Made by a program: the position numbers and the translations under genes. The notes below the pieces were generated by a model. It had not been told where the DNA came from. It worked only from the letters and a program-made list of their open reading frames with translations, and did not search any database. Below are positions 1-8,800 of a DNA stretch of 64,000 nt, in pieces. Position 1 is the first letter of the stretch. The number at the start of each line of letters is the position of its first letter. The stretch comes from a virus, in the IMG/VR virus record IMGVR_UViG_3300020185_000014, positions 52,070-116,069 of that record, one strand, 5' to 3'.

Positions 1-1290
1 CGGATATGTAAATGACGCTGACAAACTCGTATCGCTCGCTGTTCTCGTTGTGGTATATTCCGTTCCGGACACGCTCGCCGGTCGTGTAAAGGCAGTCGAT
101 AATTGTACAGACCGCCCACCGTTATTATCTTTATGAATCGGATTGGTGAAAGTAAATGTACCAGAATTCAACACATTACTGACCGACCCGCCCGTTGCTG
201 TAACCGTATTTACCCTGTTGCTATTGTTCGATATTCCGGAAGTCGATACGTTATATGCGGTTGACGTATACGTTTCTAGAAATGTTTTGCCGCTCAAATT
301 AGACATCGAAATTGAATTAGAAACACTTGACCAATTAAAACTAATCGTCGCCGTTTGGGATATAATGCCGCCCAAGTCGTTATTAAATTCGACAGTGGCG
401 CTTGCGCTCCCGCCAGTGTGATTGCTGCTGTTTGAATATATTTGAGAGATAGCATTAGTCGTAAATGATTGCGTCCAATCGACGGTTCCGGCAGGTGGCA
501 GAGATGGACCAGATGACGTATAATCGCCAACGTCAGGGTCAATAATGCCGTTGATGCTTTTCAGCAAGGGTGCGACAGAAGCAACATACTGCGAAGGAAA
601 GTCGTCGGGGTTTGAAACACTAACCGCCCAAGTGGATGCCGGCGTATCCCACGTCAAACTTTGACCATTCGCCGAGACTGTTGGACTGAACGATGCAAGT
701 TCAAGTTGTAATAATCCGCTTGCATTGAATTGAGATCGCCTAACAACATAAGAAGTGTCGTTCTCAATCCAACCAGTGTTAATTCTCAGGTCGCCCTCTG
801 TTTCCCAAACCAAATTTGGAACAAAAGTTTCGACTCTTGCGTTAATGTAATCTGAATCGATTAAAGCAAAAACGCCGTATGAATCAACTGCTGGGTCGAC
901 TCTTGTGTTAATATATGCAGAGTCGATTGCTGTCGTGATTAATGATATAGTCGAGACCGAATCAATACCAACATCGCCGACCCTGGTTGTGACATAGTCA
1001 GAGTCAACCAGGGAGAATATATCACCAGAATCCAAACCATATTTTATGAGAGTGTTTATTTTCGGCGGTGGACTGCCGATGATGATTCTGTCGATCAGAG
1101 TTTGATTTGAGATAACTTTAGTCGCGGAAGAAGCGCCGACCGCAATGATGTTTGCTTGAGGTACTGCATCGGGTAGACTAATCTGGGAAGCAGAAGAACC
1201 GACAATAACTTTTTGCACTATTGTCTGTTTTGATAGAACCTTCTTAACAGTAGGATTATCAACAACAATGTTAAATACGTGTGATGTCAT
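1..1290 (-). CDS. Tail fibre-like structural protein, C-terminus cut by window edge
   Basis: The frame starts at an ATG (1288-1290) and stays open to base 1, so at least 430 residues are present and the C-terminus lies outside the window. The N-terminal 60 residues contain two short beta-rich units around VQKVIVGSSASQI and IDRIIIGSPPPKI. Three copies of a DSxY(I/V)xxRV motif (residues about 95-165) follow; such repeats are common in marine T4-like tail fibre proteins. The rest is Ser/Thr/Asn-rich and beta-like, as in adhesins. A TATAAATA late-promoter element lies 37 bases upstream. Role in host binding is inferred from composition, repeats and the neighbouring fibre genes. Confidence 0.7.
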   Translation of the reverse strand, partial: MTSHVFNIVVDNPTVKKVLSKQTIVQKVIVGSSASQISLPDAVPQANIIAVGASSATKVISNQTLIDRIIIGSPPPKINTLIKYGLDSGDIFSLVDSDYVTTRVGDVGIDSVSTISLITTAIDSAYINTRVDPAVDSYGVFALIDSDYINARVETFVPNLVWETEGDLRINTGWIENDTSYVVRRSQFNASGLLQLELASFSPTVSANGQSLTWDTPASTWAVSVSNPDDFPSQYVASVAPLLKSINGIIDPDVGDYTSSGPSLPPAGTVDWTQSFTTNAISQIYSNSSNHTGGSASATVEFNNDLGGIISQTATISFNWSSVSNSISMSNLSGKTFLETYTSTAYNVSTSGISNNSNRVNTVTATGGSVSNVLNSGTFTFTNPIHKDNNGGRSVQLSTAFTRPASVSGTEYTTTRTASDTSLSASFTYP

Positions 1291-1326
1291 TACGCCGAGC
1301 GCCCAAAAATAAAAAATTCTAAGAAC

Positions 1327-1334
1327 TATTTATA
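1327..1334 (-). promoter_or_regulatory. T4-type late promoter element
   Basis: Exact TATAAATA on the minus strand, upstream of the fibre gene starting at 1290. T4 late promoters consist of this octamer alone, read by the gp55 sigma factor with gp33, and a gp33 homologue is encoded in this window. Confidence 0.6.
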
Positions 1335-1349
1335 AGTTCCAAGGATCCT

Positions 1350-1706
1350 TTATTTTGTGACAGATGGTGTCACAAATATTTGTCCTTCCATAATACGCTC
1401 AGTGATCGTATTGGTGTCGCTGTCTACATGAGAAATTTCTACATCATAAACATACTTCCTCTTCGCTTTGAGCGAATCGGTTTGGGCGTTAGTTAACGAA
1501 AGGTTGACGATGCCGTTAGCTTCCGGAGTAACAATTTCAATAGCGAACGCAGTTTTATCTGAATCGGTTGCGCTATAACTAGGACTCAATTTTGCCGCCA
1601 CAGTGAAATCGCTCAAATCTTTTGGCGTATTATCCGAATTGACTAAGTGCAATTGGACCGCTAAATCGCTTCCTTGGTCGATTGTTAAATCTTTATAATG
1701 TGCCAT
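1350..1706 (-). CDS. Small virion-associated protein, BppU N-domain-like
   Basis: 118 residues. It opens with a beta-rich segment (DLTIDQGSDLAVQLHLVN) and has the pattern of a small immunoglobulin-like or BppU-N-type domain: a polarised strand, then LSDFTVAAKL, then a closing strand ending in EGQIFVTPSV. It sits between two fibre or adhesin genes on the same strand, so a baseplate- or fibre-attachment role is likely. An AATAAATA late-promoter-like element lies just upstream, inside the end of the neighbouring gene. No catalytic motif is visible. Family assignment is tentative. Confidence 0.55.
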   Translation of the reverse strand: MAHYKDLTIDQGSDLAVQLHLVNSDNTPKDLSDFTVAAKLSPSYSATDSDKTAFAIEIVTPEANGIVNLSLTNAQTDSLKAKRKYVYDVEISHVDSDTNTITERIMEGQIFVTPSVTK

Positions 1707-1741
1707 ATTGTTCTCTTTAAATTATTTTTTGATACCAATAT

Positions 1742-3664
1742 TTATTGTAATCCGCCACCGCCAAAACCACCACCTTCGATATCAGATAATGCTGTTGCCT
1801 GCAACGACCATTGCGTATCCACTACTCTATCCGTTTCGCCGCTTTTGCTAAAAGTTAATCTTACACTTCCATCGTTTTGTTGGTTTATTTCTCCTTCGCT
1901 AGTTCCAGAAAGGGCAGTGAGTCCGAACCATAACGCTCTCTTTCCCTTACTTCCGGATGTAACTCCTTGAGCAGAAGTAGTGATACCATCAAAATTATCA
2001 TCAACGGTAGAGTGGTTTGCGACAAATGTTATTGCCCTTGCAGTCGGTGATGTCTCCCAATTGACTTGCTCGCTCAACGAATACTTAACGGTCCATCCGG
2101 CAGAAGCAATATCGTTCAACCTAAAACATTCTCGTCTATTACTATAATCTGTTCCGGTTTCTGGTATCGCAGTCATCGTACTCGTGTTGGTGGTTCCTTC
2201 GGATTTATATAAAATAGACACGGTGCTGCTATTTCCAGCACCGGTCAGAACAGTACCTGCCCCAGCGGCATATACTATAATGTCCGACCCAGATTCTTCA
2301 ACCATTAAATATCCTTCGCATCTAGATGCGGCAGTAGTACCACCAGTAGATACAATACTGCTCATGGAAACTGTATATGGGTTTGTTGAATGGAGCGGAT
2401 AAACATCCATAGTAGAAGTCACCGGATCCGACGCCGTCGAACTGGTATCGTTAATGACAACAGTATCGGATACGCTTCCAGTTGCTGTAGAATTACTATC
2501 TGTCGATGCTAATGTTAGGGTTACAGTTTCTGCACCTTCGGTCGTAGCATCAGCGTTTGCTGTAAACGAAACAGAACCAGTGTTGTTATTGATTGTAATT
2601 GTACCAGTTAGTGAAGACAAACTAATATCGTTTACAGAAACCCCAGTGATTGTATATCCGACCGTCACCCCATTTGAGATATTCGCAGTCGTCACCGTAA
2701 AGGTCGCGGCAGAAGAACCATCTTCATTGATCGAAGCAACGTCAAAGATTCCGCTAACATAAGTTGGTACGGCAGGTGTCGTGCTAGTATCGTTAATGAC
2801 AACAGTATCGGATACGCTTCCAACGTCCAATGCTAAGGTCAACGTCTCCGCGCCTTCGGTCGTAGCATCAGCGTTTGCTGTAAATGAAACAGAACCAGTG
2901 TTGCTATTAATTGTAATTGTTCCGGTTAAAGATGGTAGACTAATATCGTTTGCTGTAATTCCTGTGCCGGAAATAGTGTAACCGAGATTCGTACCATTCG
3001 GAACATTCGCAGTCGTCACCGTAAAGGTTGCTGCAGAAGAACCATCTTCATTGATCGAAGCAACGTCGAAGGAACCTGCATATGTTGCTGATGCGGGTGT
3101 TAAACTCGTATCAGTAACTTCTATGGTAGCTGTGTCGAGAACATTGGAATAACCTGTATCTGTTGATAATGCAACTTCCAGAGTAAATGATTCGGTTCCC
3201 TCGGTTGTATTATCTTCAACAACTTCGACTGTAAAACTTTGTGAAGAAATATTGAATGGCGCGCCGCTAAAGACGGTACTGAACGATCCCGAACTTGCAG
3301 TAAAATCAGATCCTCCGGACACGATTCTCCAGATAAAAGTTTTCGCTCCGCCAGAGTTATTTTCTATGAATGAGAAGGTTTGCTGGCGATCATTAGTTTC
3401 GTTCTTTATTACAGATTCCGGCGTTAATGCATATGAAGAATAGACGACACCATACTCCGCGTTTCTAAATTCGTGTATACTAATCGTCGACGCATCTGTT
3501 GCATCGATACCCGTCCCGTGCAAGTCAGAATAGGTTGCGTTCAAAGTGAGACCGGTCGCATTGCGAATATCGGTATCGTTTAACGAAACTTCTGTCTGGT
3601 GGGTTCCTCCGACAGCAACGTGGATATCGTTAAGCGATATATCATTTATTGGTATATTAGCCAT
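1742..3664 (-). CDS. Calx-beta-like repeat adhesin / tail structural protein
   Basis: 640 residues. The N-terminus (MANIPINDISLNDIHVA) is of a type seen in marine phage structural proteins. Residues about 95-400 hold three tandem domains of about 100 residues with Calx-beta character: a SFDVASINEDGSSAATFTV start and a TTEGAETLTL end. Domains 2 and 3 are almost identical and their DNA is highly similar too, which points to recent duplication or recombination. A Gly-rich tail (GGGFGGGG) ends the protein. It lies between two fibre genes. Calx-beta domains usually act as spacers in adhesins, so a role in the virion-host contact is inferred. Confidence 0.65.
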   Translation of the reverse strand: MANIPINDISLNDIHVAVGGTHQTEVSLNDTDIRNATGLTLNATYSDLHGTGIDATDASTISIHEFRNAEYGVVYSSYALTPESVIKNETNDRQQTFSFIENNSGGAKTFIWRIVSGGSDFTASSGSFSTVFSGAPFNISSQSFTVEVVEDNTTEGTESFTLEVALSTDTGYSNVLDTATIEVTDTSLTPASATYAGSFDVASINEDGSSAATFTVTTANVPNGTNLGYTISGTGITANDISLPSLTGTITINSNTGSVSFTANADATTEGAETLTLALDVGSVSDTVVINDTSTTPAVPTYVSGIFDVASINEDGSSAATFTVTTANISNGVTVGYTITGVSVNDISLSSLTGTITINNNTGSVSFTANADATTEGAETVTLTLASTDSNSTATGSVSDTVVINDTSSTASDPVTSTMDVYPLHSTNPYTVSMSSIVSTGGTTAASRCEGYLMVEESGSDIIVYAAGAGTVLTGAGNSSTVSILYKSEGTTNTSTMTAIPETGTDYSNRRECFRLNDIASAGWTVKYSLSEQVNWETSPTARAITFVANHSTVDDNFDGITTSAQGVTSGSKGKRALWFGLTALSGTSEGEINQQNDGSVRLTFSKSGETDRVVDTQWSLQATALSDIEGGGFGGGGLQ

Positions 3665-3675
3665 TGTATATTATA

Positions 3676-5619
3676 TCAAAGTTTCTTGTTGATTTCGTGT
3701 ATTGCTGATTGATTTCTAATACCGATGTTTTTAGCATTAGTGACCAGAGATTTTAACTCTTTGATTTCTTGTCTCAGTTTAGCGATCTCGTCAAGGTCGA
3801 CCGCGGATGGCGTTTCTTGTACAGTATTAGTTACACTCGTCAATTTAGTTCCGCCCTGTTCTAGAACATCAATCCGACTTGAGAGTTTCTTCGCCTCTTC
3901 TGCGCTCGCAGATAGAACGGTCAGTTCTTTGATCGCTTCGACTAAGACCGGAATCACCCCTTCGTATTTGACGGCAAGTTTTCCGTCGGTCGGACGTTTA
4001 ACCACAATGTCCGGAATGACTTTAATAACTTGTTGAGCGAGTAACCCGATGTCGTGCCGTCTAACATAATATCCATCAATCCCGCCGCGCTGGTGTATAA
4101 CTTCCTCGGTCCAGTCGAAAGAAATGCCGTCGAGTTGCCTAATGACTTCGAGGGGGTTCGGTATTCTTCTAATGTTTTCTTTCATCGTTATATCAGAAGA
4201 TGAATATGCAACCACGTTCGAGGCAGACCTAATCTCTCCAGATGCAACTATAGTTCCACCCGTACCCTGCGTTGTAATTGAACCAGTGATTTGAATATTA
4301 CCATCACCGGTGATGTCGTTAGAATTTACATCCAATCCACCGCCTAACTGTGGTGTTGTATCCTCAACAACACTAGCGATACCGGAGCTCGTATTGCCGA
4401 CCAGATCAGCGCTATTCAACCATTCGCCGTTCGAATATTTCAAAACTTGACCGTCGGACGGATTCGTGATAGTAACGTCACCGATATTTTCTAGATTGTC
4501 AATAACTGCATCGGGCACAGATGTTAAGTAATTCTGATTGGCGACCCATGTTGTTGTAGCATAAGATGCAAGATCGGTTGCTATTAGGTAATTCTGCTCG
4601 CCAACCCATGTTTCGGTCGCGTATCCGCTAGGAATACTGGTTAAGTAATTTTGCTCGCCGACCCATGTTTCGGTCGCGTATCCGCTAGGAATACTGGTTA
4701 AGTAATTTTGCTCGCCGACCCATGTTTCGGTTGCATAATCCTGATCAATTACCCAATTTTGCAAAGAATCTAATCCATCGGATAATGAGGTGAGTGCCGC
4801 GCTCGGGTCAAAATTACCAGCGTGGTAAATTACGTTTTCAGTTATGCCATCAATCGTATGTACGAATCCATTGGCGTCCGGCGTCCAAATCGCAACCTTA
4901 TCCGCAACATCATTCTCTGCCTTGATATACAACCTCAGATCTTCGCTTCCTGGATTTAAAACATCAGCATAAATCCATAAACGATCTCCGCCGCCGGTAT
5001 CAAAATCATTTAATCCGAACTGCACTCCATTATCAGAACCATGAGGAACCTGTATTCTACGATCCGCCCTAAGTTTAGGAATAGCATCTTCGGTGACCAG
5101 CGACAACCCAAGACTAGCGGAATCAATATAATTTTTATCCAGGACCCATGTTTCGGTTGCTACGCTTGAATAGAAACTAGGATCATCCCCAATCGCCGCA
5201 GCAATTTCGTTTAACGTGTCTAGAGTTTCAGGTGCACCGTCAATCAGATTAGATATTTGAGTCGCTACATAAGTTTCTGTGGCAAAGGTGCTCGAGAAAA
5301 CAATCTGAGATTCGGCGATGGAAAGATCACTTTGAAACTGGGTTATATCCGCCGCTAAGAGCCCCGTAGTGTTCCACAGGGCGGTGTTGATATCATACCT
5401 AATGAATTGCCCGTCCAGTGGAGTTTCTGCTTGGACGTCCTGCAGTTCCATCAGGAGAGGCAAATTACCGCCGAGATTAATTTCATTAATCGCCGAAACC
5501 AGATCGCTATTCGCAGAGGTTGTTAAACTAACCAAGTCACCTTGGTATGCAGCGACTTGGTTAAACTTGATTCGCCAAGAGTTGATTGTGTCTGTTAATT
5601 GTGCTGCAACTATTGCCAT
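3676..5619 (-). CDS. Tail fibre with C-terminal S74 intramolecular chaperone
   Basis: 647 residues. The centre (about residues 295-350) has tandem 19-residue units containing YATETWVGEQNYL; related single units (ATETWVLDKNYI, ATTTWVANQNYL) flank them. From about residue 474 the sequence SSDITMKENIRR opens a peptidase S74 (endosialidase-type) chaperone domain, which trimerises fibres and then cleaves itself off at the conserved Ser-Asp. A coiled-coil segment follows (EIAKLRQEIKELKSL). The gene overlaps the upstream small gene by one base (TAATG), so the two are translationally coupled. It is probably a host-recognition fibre, since S74 domains cap such fibres. Confidence 0.8.
   Translation of the reverse strand: MAIVAAQLTDTINSWRIKFNQVAAYQGDLVSLTTSANSDLVSAINEINLGGNLPLLMELQDVQAETPLDGQFIRYDINTALWNTTGLLAADITQFQSDLSIAESQIVFSSTFATETYVATQISNLIDGAPETLDTLNEIAAAIGDDPSFYSSVATETWVLDKNYIDSASLGLSLVTEDAIPKLRADRRIQVPHGSDNGVQFGLNDFDTGGGDRLWIYADVLNPGSEDLRLYIKAENDVADKVAIWTPDANGFVHTIDGITENVIYHAGNFDPSAALTSLSDGLDSLQNWVIDQDYATETWVGEQNYLTSIPSGYATETWVGEQNYLTSIPSGYATETWVGEQNYLIATDLASYATTTWVANQNYLTSVPDAVIDNLENIGDVTITNPSDGQVLKYSNGEWLNSADLVGNTSSGIASVVEDTTPQLGGGLDVNSNDITGDGNIQITGSITTQGTGGTIVASGEIRSASNVVAYSSSDITMKENIRRIPNPLEVIRQLDGISFDWTEEVIHQRGGIDGYYVRRHDIGLLAQQVIKVIPDIVVKRPTDGKLAVKYEGVIPVLVEAIKELTVLSASAEEAKKLSSRIDVLEQGGTKLTSVTNTVQETPSAVDLDEIAKLRQEIKELKSLVTNAKNIGIRNQSAIHEINKKL
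4619..4732 (-). repeat. Two tandem 57-bp coding repeats in the fibre gene
   Basis: Units 4619-4675 and 4676-4732 are identical except at the last base. Each encodes 19 residues of the fibre shaft. A diverged third copy lies immediately upstream in the gene. Such exact in-frame repeats can expand or contract by recombination and change shaft length. Confidence 0.9.
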
Positions 5620-5846
5620 TACTTATTCTCGATTAATTGTAATAGAAGGGTTTTAATCTCGCTGATTTCTTCTTTTAACTCTAAGACAGTTTGATTAATT
5701 TCTTCTTGTTCTTGGAGTTTTTTGCGTTTAATCAACTTCCTCGCTCGTGCCATTTCTATTTCATGACTGTCAACATTAACATATAATCCGGTTTTATTAT
5801 TCTTAACAAGTCCAGGAAACCCATCAACTTTTAAATATTCACTCAT
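5619..5846 (-). CDS. Small coiled-coil protein preceding the fibre gene
   Basis: 75 residues. An N-terminal strand-like part (YLKVDGFPGLVKNNKTGLYV) is followed by a Lys/Glu-rich helix with heptad-like spacing (LELKEEISEIKTLLLQL). Its stop overlaps the fibre start (TAATG), and it begins 3 bases after the DUF4815 gene's stop codon region. Similar small proteins occur beside fibre genes in marine T4-like phages. It may be an adaptor or chaperone; function is unknown. Confidence 0.6.
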   Translation of the reverse strand: MSEYLKVDGFPGLVKNNKTGLYVNVDSHEIEMARARKLIKRKKLQEQEEINQTVLELKEEISEIKTLLLQLIENK

Positions 5847-5849
5847 ATT

Positions 5850-8800
5850 TTATGTCGCCAGGAATTTGATTCTCAGGTCTTTGATCATCGGAACAGCAGA
5901 TGAATTGGTAGACTTCATGACGATCTTGAACTGCGCTCTGTTAAACGAAGGCAACGTACCGCCGATTCCTCCAGGCAATGCTTCTGCCTCGGAGAACGCA
6001 GAAGCAGAAGCACTATGTACTAGTCTAGATTCTGTCGCTATACTTACCCAATTCAAATCTCGAATATTCTGCCCGTCCGTTCCTGTTCTATAATAGACTT
6101 CAATATCTGCTTCTGGCGGGAGGTTGTACTTAAACAACACCTGCGCGCCGACCGCATCATTCACCAAGTCATAGACGTTGGTGATGTGCTTCGCGGCAGC
6201 AGTTCCATCCCTCGGGTCTGTCTCTGAAACTGTATCTAGGTTTGAATTATTATCGATGCAGTTTCCAACCAACGTTAATGAACAACGCTGGAGATCTACC
6301 ACAGGAGACACATAATCGTTACCGCTCTTCAAGTCAACCTTAATAGTCGCCGAAGAATTACCAGACATGTATGCAGTTTCGTTTGTTCCGTTTGCTATAA
6401 TTCTCGGATTGGCGTATGTGTTATTCTCGTTAGACGAAATCCTGCTGAAGAACGTGTCTTGTACATATTTGGTTTCTGACCCAGATATAGATTTACCTGT
6501 GGATAATTTACTCGAAACGACAACAGATGTTGAGTTCGGAATAATATTATCAGATTTGACATTCAGAACATCAAACTGGATATTTCTTCCTGCGACAACT
6601 TTCGTGCCGCCCACATAAGAACTAAGGGTAGCGCTGGTCCCGACATTAAACGAATATCCATCAATACCTGCCGCTGTAATAGTATGGTTACCATTTAACG
6701 CTGAACCTATGATACCGGCATAAGTTGTTGTGGGCGTTAACCCTGAAATAATCGCCTGTTCGCCGACATCCAAACCGTGACACATGTGTTTCACAGTCAC
6801 CACATCACTGCCGTTCGTTGTTTTAATTGGGTTTTCTTTAAGGAGTTTTCCTGGAACACTAGCGTTATTCAGCAATAAACTTCCGTTGGTTTTGAAACTT
6901 GCTCTTGACGTCGAGAACATTAAGTTCATCGCGCCCGAAGGATTCCAAGTAGTGCCAACCTGCGGCATAAAAAATTGACCAGTCGTTTCTTGTGAAGCAA
7001 CTTTCTTTGACGTCGAACCGAGAACATAGTCTTTAACGTCACCAACATATATCTTATAATCTGATGAAGGCGAACTGACAACTAATGCATATTCCGTCCA
7101 AGGACTCAGGTATATCGGTTCTTCGAATACAAAGGAAGTTGGACTCGAGGCGACAGTCGCGAGCAAAGTTGAAGACGTTTCAACAACAACATTAACGTCA
7201 GCGCTGTTAACCACAACTGATGATCCTGGTACAGCAATTTCTGTTGAAGGCGCGCCGTTAATAATTGGTCGAAGTTTCAACATTACGGGAAGATAATCAT
7301 CCTTCGCGCTGAAGAATAAATCGATCTTCGTTAAGACCACACCGAACTGATTGTCCACATAAAAACTTTGTGCCATTGGGTTTTCAGATACCGATACCGC
7401 GTCAGTCGACGTTAATGACAATTGATTCGTATCAGTGTTAACATAGTCGGAAAGAATCGCTGACATGTTTGCTGCATACGTGCTCGGGTTAACACCCGCG
7501 ACTGCCTGTTGGTTTTCGCCAATTAAATGTGGTTGTTCCAACATAATATCAGCAGGGTCAATTCCGTCAAGATAGTTTCTTATATCTCTACCTCTGTATG
7601 AAATCGGCATTGATGTATTGCTATACACTGCGGACACTGGTTCAACATCGCGAGTTGAAGTTACATTTTGTTGATTATTATCAAACACACCTGCCGTAGT
7701 GTAATGCGCAACCGCTTTACTTCCCGCAGCATTATAATCGTTTGTCGTGATATCTAATAGTTTGAATTCTTTTCTACCCGCGCGGAAACGATTAGTCGTC
7801 GTAGATGGAATAAAGAAGGAACCAATTATCTCGCCCTTTTGATCAGAGACCAAAGGAGTAGAACCATCAGGATGACTCACAATACCGAGATCAGCATAAG
7901 TTCCGCCAAGGTCATCGTTTGTTTCTGATACTCGTACAAAGGTAGATTCTTCACGGCACCAATCGTCAAAACGTTTGCCGTCAAAGAAAGGAATAAATCT
8001 AGTGTTGGGTTTCAACCCAGAAACTTTAAAGAAGACTTTCTTTGAACGAATCCAAGGGACTAAAGCGACATCAACATAATTGTTGCCGTATCGCGTGCGA
8101 ATAGTTTCTGAAAAGAATACGCGATTAACATGCCCTGCAGAAGAATGCCTGTCGCTGGGTTTTGCCGCAGATGACGTGTAAGTATCTTTCGCAGGTAAAC
8201 CTGCTCGCGCGCCAACGCCGTTTTGATTCCTAGGGTAAACTGATTCTGCGGGTTGGTGTAAATCTTCTCCACTTCTTCCCGACCAGTTCCATTCCCACTC
8301 GTTCCAGAGCAATGCTTCATTTGTATCGAAACGTGTTGCTCCATCAATAGCATGATTGGACCCGACTCCCGTCTGCTTCCAATCATCTGAGGCAGGAGAA
8401 AGAGTCAACTCGCCCACATATGCATGACTGTTGAATGGGTTGACCGCAATTGATTTTGATGCGAGTGTGTTAAATTTCCATGACGCAGAGTCATACGACA
8501 AATACACATTATCGCCCCGTACCACAACACCGCTCGACGAACCATTATCGATAACTAACCTGATGTTGTCTTCGTCGAATCCAGGACGTAGAGTTTTGCT
8601 TTCGGGATCGATCGCTCCGGAGTATTCTTTCGAACCAGTATCAGAACCAATTTGATCGCTAAAATCATCAACCACAAATCCAGACTCTAATCTTAACTCT
8701 CCGTCTGAATCAAACAATTGAGATAGTTTACTTTCCATTTCTAGAAAACTTAACGAGGTAGATTGTTCTAGTTTATCGACTTTGTTTTCTAGATCTCGAA

